64,000 nt of DNA from an uncultured Latescibacterota bacterium (lineage in GTDB: Bacteria; Latescibacterota; UBA2968; UBA8231), in NCBI GenBank assembly GCA_951813615.1, contig OX638377.1, forward strand, positions 2,170,001-2,234,000. The letters run 5' to 3'. The notes below the pieces were generated by a model. The model saw only the letters and a program-made list of their open reading frames with translations, did not search any database and had not been told where the DNA came from. A program made the translations under genes and the position numbers. Shown here one piece after another: positions 17,393 to 25,741 of the stretch (positions are counted from its first letter, which is position 1; the number at the start of each line of letters is the position of its first letter).

Positions 17393-19558
17393 CTAGTAAA
17401 TGACGTCTACACCTCTTGCTTTCAGGGCGGGGATCTGTTCGTTGCGGGCTTTGTCGCTGAGGGGGTTGCCTGTCAAATATACCTCATCGCCTTCCCCTAG
17501 GCTAGTGTTGGCGACTAGGGCACTTATGTCCTCAATTTGGTTGTCATGCAACCACAGTTCTTTCAGGTTATTCAGGTTTGCCAATGGGGTTATGTCGGTA
17601 ATCTGGTTGTGCCGTAACCACAGTCCTTTCAGGTTGTTCAGGTTTGCCAACGGGGTTATGTCCTCAATTTGGTTGTGCCGCAGCCCCAGTTCTTGCAGGT
17701 TGTTTAGGTTTGCCAATGGGGTTATGTCGGTAATCTGGTTGGACGACAGACTCAGTGCTCGCAGGTTGTTTAGGTTTGCCAACGGGGTTATGTCGGTAAT
17801 CTGGTTGGACGACAGATACAGCCATTGGCTCAGGTTGTTCAGGTTGGTCAACGGGGTTATGTCGGTAATCTGGTTGGATATCAGACCCAATTGTCGCAGG
17901 TTGTTCAGGTTTGCCAATGGGGTTATGTCGTCAATCTGGTTGTGCCGCAATTCCAGTACTTGCAGGTTGTCCAAGTTGGCTAACGGGGTTATATCATCAA
18001 TCTGGTTGGACGACAGATACAGTGCTCGCAGGTTGTTCAGGTTGGCCAGTGGTCCCACCTCTGCAATCTGATTGTGCCGTGACCACAGTTCTTGCAGGTT
18101 GTTTAGGTCGGCCAATGGAGTTATGTCGGTAATCTGGTTGGATTCCAGACTCAGCGTATGTAGGTTGTTCAGGTTAGCTAGAGGCTTCACCTCCGCAATC
18201 CGGTTGTTACTCAAACTCAGTTCTTTCAGGTTGTTCAGGTTGGCCAATAGGGTTATGTCGGTAATCTGATTCCAACTCAGATACAACGATTGCAGATTGT
18301 TTAGGTTGGCCAATGGAGTTATGTCGGCAATCCGGTTGTTACTCAAACTCAGTTCTTTCAGGTTGTTCAGGTTGGCCAATAGGGTTATGTCGGTAATCTG
18401 ATTCCAACTCAGATACAACGATTGCAGATTGTTTAGGTTGGCCAATGGAGTTATGTCGGCAATCCGGTTGTTACTCAAACTCAGTTCTTTCAGGTTGTTT
18501 AGGTTGGCCAATGGAGTTATGTCGGCAATCCGGTTGTTACTCAAACTCAGTTCTTTCAGGTTGTTTAGGTTGGCCAATAGGGTTATGTCGGTAATCCAGT
18601 TGGCCGACAGATCCAGTTTTTGCAAGTTGTTTAGGTTGGCCAATGGGGTTATGTCGGTAATCCGGTTGCGAGCCAAAATCAGCGTATCCAAGGCAGTACA
18701 ATTTTCGAGGCCCGTTAAACTACTGATAGAATCATAGTAGGCCGAGATGCTGGTCAGGAAAGAGACGTCCTCAGGTGTCAGGTGACCGTGCGGTCGGCCC
18801 AGTGCCTCTCGTACCACGCGCTCCAGATTGGCATCGGCGAACAAAGAGAGATAGAGGAGTACGCCTTCCTGTAGAGCAGAGCCTCCGCTAAGTACTTGTA
18901 CGTTCAAAACGGTGTTTTTTCCGAGCGAGGTTCCTGCGGGCCGATACATCTGTTGCAGATGCGCCACCAGCGTCTCTATGGTCTCTGGGCGGTCCAGTTC
19001 AACAGCGAAGGAGATACTGGCATTGAGTTGCACCGGTACTCGCTCGGTTTGATACTGCCAGTGCGCTTGCAGAAACGATGCCACCGCTTCCCAGCCGATT
19101 AGCTGGGTCTCATTGACCGGCTCTAACAAAGCGCTAGCAGTTGGGTCAATCTGCCAGTCGATGGAAGTGAGTCCCGCTGGCAGGTCGTCCAATCCCGTGG
19201 GCTTCAGTATCAAGCGGAGAGAGTCGCCGTCGGGCCGGGTCCAAACCAGCGTCTCCCGCACACTTCCGACTGGATCGACGCAGCGAATCGCCACCAAGCT
19301 ATCGGGGCGGCCTTGGTATTCGACCTGAAGACCGGCCAGCGCATCCCCCGCTTCATCGACCAAGTGCAGCCACAGGCCGCGCGGATACTGCGGCGACTCG
19401 ATCAGCACGTGACCATCGGCATTGCTTTGCGCTTCTGCCCAGCCGGTGCTATCGACGCCGGTGGCAAAGAAGAGCTCGGTCTGCGCTGTCGCCGTAGAGG
19501 CCCCAAGGGTCGCCAGTGCTAGGAGTATTCCAAAACGAAAGATCGCCGCATTCATCAT
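17393..19558 (-). CDS. Secreted leucine-rich-repeat protein (SDS22/internalin-type repeats)
   Basis: A 721-residue protein with a signal peptide (about 1-25, ending STATAQ). A non-repeat region of about 270 residues follows, then 18 consecutive 22-residue repeats of the form NxITDITPLANLNNLxxLxLS (internalin/SDS22 class), and a closing segment GNPLSDKARNEQIPALKARG typical of the end of bacterial LRR arrays. No membrane anchor or sorting signal is visible at the C-terminus. It probably mediates extracellular or periplasmic protein binding. Repeats 3-7 are nearly identical at the DNA level (perfect 132-bp tandem copy), showing recent expansion. Single gene; 74 bases separate its stop from the next minus-strand gene's start on the left. 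Confidence 0.9.
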   Translation of the reverse strand: MMNAAIFRFGILLALATLGASTATAQTELFFATGVDSTGWAEAQSNADGHVLIESPQYPRGLWLHLVDEAGDALAGLQVEYQGRPDSLVAIRCVDPVGSVRETLVWTRPDGDSLRLILKPTGLDDLPAGLTSIDWQIDPTASALLEPVNETQLIGWEAVASFLQAHWQYQTERVPVQLNASISFAVELDRPETIETLVAHLQQMYRPAGTSLGKNTVLNVQVLSGGSALQEGVLLYLSLFADANLERVVREALGRPHGHLTPEDVSFLTSISAYYDSISSLTGLENCTALDTLILARNRITDITPLANLNNLQKLDLSANWITDITLLANLNNLKELSLSNNRIADITPLANLNNLKELSLSNNRIADITPLANLNNLQSLYLSWNQITDITLLANLNNLKELSLSNNRIADITPLANLNNLQSLYLSWNQITDITLLANLNNLKELSLSNNRIAEVKPLANLNNLHTLSLESNQITDITPLADLNNLQELWSRHNQIAEVGPLANLNNLRALYLSSNQIDDITPLANLDNLQVLELRHNQIDDITPLANLNNLRQLGLISNQITDITPLTNLNNLSQWLYLSSNQITDITPLANLNNLRALSLSSNQITDITPLANLNNLQELGLRHNQIEDITPLANLNNLKGLWLRHNQITDITPLANLNNLKELWLHDNQIEDISALVANTSLGEGDEVYLTGNPLSDKARNEQIPALKARGVDVIY
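17515..18705. repeat. Tandem 66-bp coding repeats (18 LRR units)
   Basis: The DNA alternates near-identical 66-bp units encoding one 22-residue LRR each; GGTTATGTCGGTAATCTGGT recurs throughout. Within it 18195-18326 and 18327-18458 are base-for-base identical over 132 bp (two LRRs), and a third partial copy begins at 18459. Such identity, higher than needed by the protein, indicates recent unequal crossing-over or slippage and predicts copy-number variation between strains. Confidence 0.9.
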
Positions 19559-19841
19559 TCGGTTGCCTAGTCCTCCACGTTTAATTTGGCGACGCTCCTC
19601 TAGCCCGATTCACTGCTAACACCATCCGAGCACGTTTGATATACCAAATATAGCTATCCTATACCATTTATAAACGGATGCTAGGCCCAAGTTTCTTGGA
19701 CATGAGATACTTCGCTACGCTTCGCACGACAGAGAGGAGAAACGCCACGAGCTAGCACAGAGGTAGAACGATGCGTAACTTATGCTATGTTTTCACTGCG
19801 TTTTGACTTCACTACATGGACTTAGCGGGACAGGTTTTAGA
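19559..19841. other. Intergenic region with a possible decayed palindromic element
   Basis: 283 bases between the divergent LRR and DUF3604 genes. About 19676-19782 reads ATGCTAGGCCC, then GAGATACTTCGCTACGCTTC, GACAGAGAGGAG and finally ATGCGTAACTTAT, resembling in the same order the arms of the 138-bp element at 12118-12255 with many substitutions. The left third is AT-rich (TATACCAAATATAGC and similar) and probably holds promoters. No gene seen. Confidence 0.4.
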
Positions 19842-21989
19842 ATGAAACAGCAATGGCGGGAACGGCTGGGGACGGTGGCGTTGGAACCTTGCGCGCCGGT
19901 GGTGGCCGGCAGCTATCAGCAATGGACTTTGGCCCTGACCGTGGGTAGCTACGGTATTGACGAGGGCGGCACCATTAAGATCGCCCAGCGCCTCGCCTGC
20001 GATATGCAGCCGGCCCAGTTCAGCGATCCAGCCGCGCCAGCTTATTGCACGGTGCAGACCAATGGGGCGGCCAAGCTGGCACCTCGCTTTGCCCCCAAGG
20101 GTCATGAGCGGCCGTGGATGATTTGGTGCGTGGTGATTGATGTGTACGACGGGTCCCTCGCGCCCGGCGATACGGTGACCGTGGTCTTGGGCGAGCGCAG
20201 CGGTGGTTCGCCGGGGATTAGGGTGCAGACCTTTGTCGAGTCAGCTCACGAATTCCGCGTTTTCGTCGATCCGACCAATGCTGCGGTGGCTCGGGCCGTG
20301 GCGGATTCGCCCAAGTTTCCCATTGTCGCGGGCGAGGCCGTGGAATTGGTGTGCATAGCGCCGAGTCAGGCGGTGGTGGGGGAGGCGGTGGAGGTTTTTG
20401 TCAAAGGGCAGGATATGTGGGGCAATCCGACGGCGGTGACAGGGGCGGTTGAATTGGGTTGGGAAGGGGAGGGGGAGGTCGTGGTCGAGGGGTGTAGGGT
20501 GTCTTTTGGCACTCTGGGTAGTGGACGGCTGATCGCGACGGCGGGTGGCTTGCGCTGTTACAGCAATCCGATCTCCGTTTCTGAAGCAGCGCCGCAGTGG
20601 CACCGCTACTGGGGGGATTTGCACGCCCAGTCCGACGCTACCGTCGGCATAGGCACGGAGGAGGAGTACTTCACTTTTGCCCGCGACTGGGCGAGGGTGG
20701 ATTTTGCCTCGCATCAGGGCAATGATTTCCAGGTTGACGACCAAGACTGGCAGCGGCTCAACGAGACGGTACGGACTTTTCACCGGGACGGCGAGTTCGT
20801 GGTCTTTCCCGGCTACGAGTGGTCGGCTAATTCTCCGGCCGGCGGGGACCGCAATGTCTTTTACTTTGCCGAGGGGCTGCCCATTGTGCGCAACAGTCAC
20901 TGGCAGATCCCACACGTGCCCGAGGACGAGGTGTCGCCCGCGCATCCGGCTGATGTCTTTTTCGCCCGGCTCGCTCGCTTGGTGCCGCGCGCCCAAGTGA
21001 TTATCGGCTCGCATGTGGGCGGGCGCTGGGCTGACGTGAAGGCATATTTCGACCCCGAGGCGCACAATCTGGTGGAGGTCGTCTCGAGCTGGGGCGTGTT
21101 TGAGTGGATGCTGTTCGACGCGCTGGACTGCGGCCACGTGGTCGGGGTCATGTGCAATAGCGACGGCCACAAAGGGCGGCCTGGGGCTGAAGGGCCGGGT
21201 GCTGGCGAGTTTGGCATTGCTGGTGGTCTGACTTGCGTGTTGGCTGGCGAGTTGTCACGCACGGGCGTGTGGGAGGCTCTGTGCAGGCGGCGCTGTTATG
21301 GCACGACTGGTGCGCGCATATTTCTAGATGTACAGATAGCTGGCGCGCTCATGGGGGCGGTGGTGACAGATGTGGACTCGGTGGATATTCGCGCTCGGGT
21401 TGTGGGAGCGGCACCGCTGGAGGCGCTGCAAGTGTATCGCGGTCGGCAATTGCTCGCTGAAGTGCAGCCGCCTGAATTTCGGGATTTGGGGGATTCCAAC
21501 AGGGTGCGCCTGATGTGGTCTGGCTCGCGTATGCGCGGTCGCGGTCGGCGGGTGGATTGGTCGGGGGTTATCCGCACCACTCGGGCGACTATTTTGGAGG
21601 CGACTACGGTTAGCTTTGACTCCGCAGCCGACGGCATCACCGCGACTGAGCCGCAGAGCGTGGCTTTTCAATCGCAGACCACGGGAGATTGCGACGGCAT
21701 TGAACTGGTGCTGGACGATGGGCGGGTGGGCAGCTTGGTGTTCGAGTCGGCGGCGGGGACGACGGAGATTGATCTGGCGGGACTGAGACACGAGCCGCTG
21801 TGCTTCGACTACGGCGGCTTGGACATGCGGTTGGTGGTGCAGCGCTATCCCGAGCGGGTGGAAGCGCTGGGATTGACGTTGGAGACTGTGGATCAGCCGC
21901 CGGGGGAGGGACGGGTGGCTTATTTCATCAAGGCCATTCAGTGCGATGGGCAGATGGCTTGGTCGAGTCCGGTGTATGTGTTGGGTTGA
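19842..21989 (+). CDS. DUF3604/PHP-like metal-dependent hydrolase family protein
   Basis: A 715-residue protein. The first 250 residues are beta-rich (Ig-like character). The core starts HRYWGDLHAQSDATVGIG, a GDLHxHS-type metal-binding opening as in PHP phosphoesterases. DFASHQGND, VVFPGYEWS, GSHVGGRW and VVGVMCNSDGHKGRPG give further His and Asp ligands. DUF3604 proteins are abundant in uncultured marine bacteria and have no established substrate. ATG at 19842 is preferred over the in-frame upstream start at 19782 because the preceding residues have no domain character. No signal peptide is apparent. Its 3' end (AWSSPVYV) is repeated beyond HicBA at 22523-22558. Confidence 0.75.
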   Translation: MKQQWRERLGTVALEPCAPVVAGSYQQWTLALTVGSYGIDEGGTIKIAQRLACDMQPAQFSDPAAPAYCTVQTNGAAKLAPRFAPKGHERPWMIWCVVIDVYDGSLAPGDTVTVVLGERSGGSPGIRVQTFVESAHEFRVFVDPTNAAVARAVADSPKFPIVAGEAVELVCIAPSQAVVGEAVEVFVKGQDMWGNPTAVTGAVELGWEGEGEVVVEGCRVSFGTLGSGRLIATAGGLRCYSNPISVSEAAPQWHRYWGDLHAQSDATVGIGTEEEYFTFARDWARVDFASHQGNDFQVDDQDWQRLNETVRTFHRDGEFVVFPGYEWSANSPAGGDRNVFYFAEGLPIVRNSHWQIPHVPEDEVSPAHPADVFFARLARLVPRAQVIIGSHVGGRWADVKAYFDPEAHNLVEVVSSWGVFEWMLFDALDCGHVVGVMCNSDGHKGRPGAEGPGAGEFGIAGGLTCVLAGELSRTGVWEALCRRRCYGTTGARIFLDVQIAGALMGAVVTDVDSVDIRARVVGAAPLEALQVYRGRQLLAEVQPPEFRDLGDSNRVRLMWSGSRMRGRGRRVDWSGVIRTTRATILEATTVSFDSAADGITATEPQSVAFQSQTTGDCDGIELVLDDGRVGSLVFESAAGTTEIDLAGLRHEPLCFDYGGLDMRLVVQRYPERVEALGLTLETVDQPPGEGRVAYFIKAIQCDGQMAWSSPVYVLG

Positions 21990-22013
21990 GGGAGGGACGT
22001 TTTCAACGAGAGG

Positions 22014-22226
22014 CTAGGCATCCAAGAAACGTTGCCAATCGATTCCTAATTGTCGAACTGCAGCACGAATCGTTCCTAGTTTCAGATCGCGATTGCCCCA
22101 ATCTGGAATAACAGTGGCTTGTTGAGAGATAGGATCAATCCATTTCCGATGGGAACCGCCCCCTTTACGCACACGCTCTTGACACCCAAGGGCTGATAGT
22201 TTCTTCACCACTTCGCGATATTTCAC
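22014..22226 (-). CDS. hicA: HicA-family mRNA interferase toxin
   Basis: About 70 residues: KYREVVKKLSALGCQERVRK, then GGSHRKWIDP with the catalytic His of HicA, and a C-terminal GTIRAAVRQLGI. HicA has a double-stranded-RNA-binding-like fold and cleaves mRNA independently of translation. I choose GTG at 22226, which overlaps the HicB stop by 4 bases (GTGA); an in-frame upstream start at 22253 would add 9 residues absent from the family. The order antitoxin first, toxin second is the less common arrangement but well known. Intact. Confidence 0.85.
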   Translation of the reverse strand: MKYREVVKKLSALGCQERVRKGGGSHRKWIDPISQQATVIPDWGNRDLKLGTIRAAVRQLGIDWQRFLDA

Positions 22227-22468
22227 GAGGTGGACACTACAGTTTCCAACCACACGGGGCTATTTGCGTCGAGAATCTGGGTATGCTGAGGTAATGAGCG
22301 TCCTAGATCTTCATATAGTTCAATAACGGCAGAGAACGCATCCGCGACGTTTTCCAATGCCTCGTCTATAGAATCACCCTCTGTTATCAATTCTGGGAAC
22401 AGAGGGGAGGTCACAGTGTATCCGCCTTCAGGCTGTGGCGTCAGGACAAGGGGTACTCTGTAGTCCAT
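22223..22468 (-). CDS. hicB: HicB-family antitoxin
   Basis: An 81-residue protein with the partial RNase-H-like HicB fold: YRVPLVLTPQPEGGYTVTSP, FPELITEGDSIDEALENVAD and AFSAVIELYEDLG. It neutralises HicA by covering its active site. No C-terminal DNA-binding HTH or RHH extension is visible, so autoregulation may need another factor. ATG at 22468 is the family's normal start. The module stands alone between the DUF3604 gene and hsdR, with a repeat of the DUF3604 gene's 3' end beyond it. Confidence 0.85.
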   Translation of the reverse strand: MDYRVPLVLTPQPEGGYTVTSPLFPELITEGDSIDEALENVADAFSAVIELYEDLGRSLPQHTQILDANSPVWLETVVSTS

Positions 22469-22522
22469 AAAGAAGGCTCCATTGTTTCTCTTTAAGATGA
22501 CTCTGCACTACACAGTAGGCAA

Positions 22523-22558
22523 GCGGCTTGGTCAAGTCCGGTGTATGTCTCAGTCTGA
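22523..22558 (+). repeat. Duplicate of the DUF3604 gene 3' end (gene remnant)
   Basis: GGCTTGGTCAAGTCCGGTGT at 22525 nearly matches GGCTTGGTCGAGTCCGGTGT at 21956. In the same frame both encode AWSSPVYV followed within a few codons by a stop. This is either the last trace of a deleted paralogue or a duplication bracketing HicBA. Confidence 0.7.
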
Positions 22559-22647
22559 CGGGAAGACACCCCTTTTGCGAAAATAGGGCACTTAGCCGAA
22601 TTTGTATCGACTCCGTTATACACGACTATGCGATTTGAGAACCAGGG

Positions 22648-24981
22648 ATGGACAAGAAGCGCCTTAACGAAGCGGAGATCTGCGACGCCTTCATCACTCC
22701 GGCGATCATCGGGGCCGGATGGGATCAGCGCACGCAAATCCGCCGAGAATACACCTTTACTGCTGGCCAAGTGATTGTCCGGGGCAAGATGGGCTCTCGC
22801 GGCAAGAAGAAGCGCGCTGACTATTTGCTATTTTACCAACCGAATCTTCCGCTCGCCGTGGTCGAGGCCAAGGACAACAGCCACCCGGTCGGCGATGGGA
22901 TGCAGCAGGCACTTGGCTATGCCGAAGCTCTCGACGTGCCGTTTGTATTTTCGTCAAATGGCGACGCCTTTCTGTTCCACGACCGCACCGGTCAGTCGGA
23001 CTCCATAGAAAAGCAAATTGGTCTGGACGAGTTTCCGTCCCCGGACGAGTTGTGGCGGCAGTACCGGGCTTGGAAGGGACTCGACGAAGAATCCGGTAAG
23101 CTCGTCCGTCAGCCCTACTACGCAGACTTGGCGGGCAAGGAGATTCGGTACTATCAGCGCGTTGCCATTCAGCGGGCGGTCGAAGCCATTACGCGGGGAC
23201 AGCGCCGAGTGCTGATGGTCATGGCCACCGGCACTGGCAAGACGTTTTCCGTCTTTCAGATTATATGGCGGCTGTGGAAAGCCGAGAAGGTCAAGCGGGT
23301 GCTGTTCCTCGTGGATCGGAATATTCTCGCGGATCAGACTGCCACTAACGACTTCAAGCCTTTTGGCCCGGTGATGACCAAGGTCCGCAACCGCGATATG
23401 GACCCGAGTTATGAGATTTATATCGCGCTCTACCAAGCCGTCAGCGGCAACGAAGAGGATAAGAACATTTACCGGCAGTTTAGCCGGGATTTTTTTGACT
23501 TGGTGGTCATTGACGAGTGCCACCGAGGTAGTGCTCGCGAGGCCAGTGCGTGGCGGGAGATCCTAGATTATTTCGAGCCAGCCATCCAACTCGGCCTTAC
23601 GGCGACGCCGAAGGAGACCACCGAAGTTAGTACGCTCAGTTATTTCGGCGACCCCATCTATACCTACAGCCTCAAGCAGGGCATTGAGGACGGTTTTCTC
23701 GCGCCTTTCAAAGTCGTGCGCATTGATCTCGACAAGGACTTGCAAGGCTGGCGACCGCCGACGGGCATGACTGACGACCTCGACCAAGAGATCGAAGACC
23801 GCATCTACAACCAGAGCGACATGGACCGGGTGTTGGTCCTGAATGAGCGGACCCGGCGCGTCGCCGAGAAGATCGTCGCGTATATGTTGGAGACTGACCC
23901 CTATGGCAAGACCATTGTCTTCTGTGAGAACATCGATCATGCTGAGAGGATGCGTTCGGAACTGGTCAACGAGGTCGCCAAGTGCTTGCCGCAGGAAGCT
24001 GGCAATACCTCGAAATTCGTGGTCCGCATTACCGGCGATAGCGAGGATGGCCGGCTCGCGCTCGACGACTTCATCCACCCTGAGCGGCGCTACCCGGTCA
24101 TCGCGACCACCTCGAAGCTGTTGACGACCGGAGTAGATGTGATGACTTGCAAACTCATTGTGCTCGACCAGCGCATTGAGTCGCTTATTGAGTTCAAGCA
24201 GATCATCGGACGCGGCACCCGTATTCACGAAGACGCGGGCAAGTTATGGTTCTCCATTATGGACTTCAAGCGGGCGACTGAACTGTTTGCCGACCCAGAT
24301 TTCGATGGAGAGCCGGTGGTGATCGTCGAGTCTGAGGGAGACAGCAGTCCGGTGCCGCCGGACGATGTGGGAGGAAACGGGGACGACGAAGAAATCGGCC
24401 CACCGCCAAAAGGCACCAAGAAATTCGTCGTCAGCGGCGTCGAGGTGGAGGTTATCGCCGAGCGCGTCCAGTACTATAGCAAGGAGGGTCGGCTCATCAC
24501 TGAGTCGCTGGCCGACTACACCCGTAAGACCGTCCAAGCGGAGTACGCGACTATAGACGACTTCTTGCAGCGCTGGTCTGAAGCAGATCGGAAGGCGGCG
24601 GTGATCGACGAGCTGAGCGAGCAGGGCGTGTTCTTTGAAGCGTTGCGCGAGCGGGTCGGTCGGGATATGGACGCCTTTGATCTGATCTGCCATGTGGTCT
24701 ATGGTCAGCCTCCGCTCACTCGGCGCGAGCGGGCTGAGAACGTGAAGAAGCGGGACGTATTTACCCGCTACGGCGAACAAGCCCGCGCCGTGCTCGACGC
24801 TCTGCTCGATAAGTACGCGGACGAAGGGCTGGTCTCGGTCGAAGACTTGGGAGTCCTGCGCGTGCAGCCGCTGGCCGACCTTGGTACACCCATAGAGTTG
24901 GTTCGGTACTTCGGTGGCAGGAACGAGTACATTGCCGCCGTGCAAGAGCTTTCAAAGGCCCTCTACGATACCGCCGCCTAG
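22648..24981 (+). CDS. hsdR: Type I restriction enzyme R subunit (motor/endonuclease)
   Basis: A 777-residue HsdR. The N-terminal nuclease domain shows KKRADYLLFY and LAVVEAKDN (the D...ExK of PD-(D/E)XK). The SF2 translocase has Walker A MATGTGKTFS (about 193-202), DEAH-type VVIDECHRGS, motif III LGLTATPKE and motif VI FKQIIGRGTRIHED. The C-terminal 200 residues (after an acidic linker about 560-590) would bind HsdM. With HsdM and HsdS it cuts unmodified DNA far from the recognition site using ATP. ATG at 22648, with only a weak ribosome site. A toxin-antitoxin pair separates it from hsdM. Confidence 0.95.
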   Translation: MDKKRLNEAEICDAFITPAIIGAGWDQRTQIRREYTFTAGQVIVRGKMGSRGKKKRADYLLFYQPNLPLAVVEAKDNSHPVGDGMQQALGYAEALDVPFVFSSNGDAFLFHDRTGQSDSIEKQIGLDEFPSPDELWRQYRAWKGLDEESGKLVRQPYYADLAGKEIRYYQRVAIQRAVEAITRGQRRVLMVMATGTGKTFSVFQIIWRLWKAEKVKRVLFLVDRNILADQTATNDFKPFGPVMTKVRNRDMDPSYEIYIALYQAVSGNEEDKNIYRQFSRDFFDLVVIDECHRGSAREASAWREILDYFEPAIQLGLTATPKETTEVSTLSYFGDPIYTYSLKQGIEDGFLAPFKVVRIDLDKDLQGWRPPTGMTDDLDQEIEDRIYNQSDMDRVLVLNERTRRVAEKIVAYMLETDPYGKTIVFCENIDHAERMRSELVNEVAKCLPQEAGNTSKFVVRITGDSEDGRLALDDFIHPERRYPVIATTSKLLTTGVDVMTCKLIVLDQRIESLIEFKQIIGRGTRIHEDAGKLWFSIMDFKRATELFADPDFDGEPVVIVESEGDSSPVPPDDVGGNGDDEEIGPPPKGTKKFVVSGVEVEVIAERVQYYSKEGRLITESLADYTRKTVQAEYATIDDFLQRWSEADRKAAVIDELSEQGVFFEALRERVGRDMDAFDLICHVVYGQPPLTRRERAENVKKRDVFTRYGEQARAVLDALLDKYADEGLVSVEDLGVLRVQPLADLGTPIELVRYFGGRNEYIAAVQELSKALYDTAA

Positions 24982-25059
24982 TGCGACTTGCAATCAATGC
25001 GCAATACCACATCTTCATCTTAATCGTGATAATCAGCACACATTCTGGGGGATAGTGTT

Positions 25060-25341
25060 ATGGCTACACATGATGACAACCCAACCGATGTTCGGACGAT
25101 CAAGGCATCTGAGTTCAAGACCAAATGCCTCAAGCTGATGGACGAGGTCGCCGACAGCGGCGTCGAGATTGTCATTACCAAGAACGACCGCCCAGTGTCG
25201 CGCCTCGTACCCTATCGCGACGAGGAGCCAAGCATGTTTGGCAGGGATCGGGGCAAAATTCGCATCCTCGACGATATAATTGAACCGATCGATGTGCAGT
25301 GGGATGCGGAGACGGGTAAGACATGGGAGGGAGAGGATTGA
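25060..25341 (+). CDS. Phd/YefM-family antitoxin
   Basis: A 93-residue antitoxin. TIKASEFKTKCLKLMDEVAD and IVITKNDRPVSRLVPY form the conserved Phd/YefM DNA-binding fold, and the acidic C-terminal tail is the toxin-binding part. It would repress its own promoter and neutralise the PIN toxin encoded next; its stop overlaps that gene. It sits 78 bases after hsdR within the restriction-modification operon and probably uses a promoter in that gap, which includes AT-rich sequence around 25000-25050. Confidence 0.85.
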   Translation: MATHDDNPTDVRTIKASEFKTKCLKLMDEVADSGVEIVITKNDRPVSRLVPYRDEEPSMFGRDRGKIRILDDIIEPIDVQWDAETGKTWEGED

Positions 25342-25736
25342 TCCTACTCGACACCCATGTTCTGCTGTGGCTGAGGACCGGGGACGCCAGATTGGGACCG
25401 AGGACTCGCAAAGTGATCGCCCGCGCTGAAAGCGAAGGCGAAGTGGCAGTCTCCGCGATTTCGTTCTGGGAAGTCGCAATGCTAAAGGACAAAAGGCGAA
25501 TTGAACTGGACGAGTCTGTCAGTTCATGGCGACGCAAGCTTCTTGATGAGGGCATTGTCGAGATCGCAATCAATGGCGATATCGGCATTCGGGCTGTTCG
25601 TCTGAGGGATTTCCACGCTGACCCGGCGGATCGCTTGATTGTTGCCACCGCGTTGGCTGGCCATCAGTTGGTGACGGCGGATCTGCGCATTCTCAATTGG
25701 TCTGGTGCGCTGAATCGCCTCCGAGCCAAGGACTGA
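25338..25736 (+). CDS. PIN-domain toxin (VapC-type), partner of Phd-like antitoxin
   Basis: About 132 residues: ILLDTHVLLWL (first Asp), ISFWEVAML (Glu), DPADRLIVATAL (Asp pair) and LVTADLRIL (last strand), the complete PIN catalytic set. Expected Mg-dependent ribonuclease. The TTG at 25338 gives the family's usual start and overlaps the antitoxin stop by 4 bases (TTGA); an ATG at 25323 in the same frame is the alternative. The gene ends 5 bases before hsdM, so read-through into hsdM is likely. A toxin-antitoxin pair inside a type I system may stabilise the locus or guard it; this is inference. Confidence 0.85.
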   Translation: MILLDTHVLLWLRTGDARLGPRTRKVIARAESEGEVAVSAISFWEVAMLKDKRRIELDESVSSWRRKLLDEGIVEIAINGDIGIRAVRLRDFHADPADRLIVATALAGHQLVTADLRILNWSGALNRLRAKD

Positions 25737-25741
25737 CTCTC

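Noticed and set aside
17400..18071. Plus-strand repetitive open frame opposite the LRR gene
   Set aside because: A mirror of the LRR repeats; the translation has no sensible domain.
17515..18705. CRISPR-like appearance of the regular 66-bp repeats
   Set aside because: There are no unique spacers; the whole stretch is in frame and encodes leucine-rich repeats.
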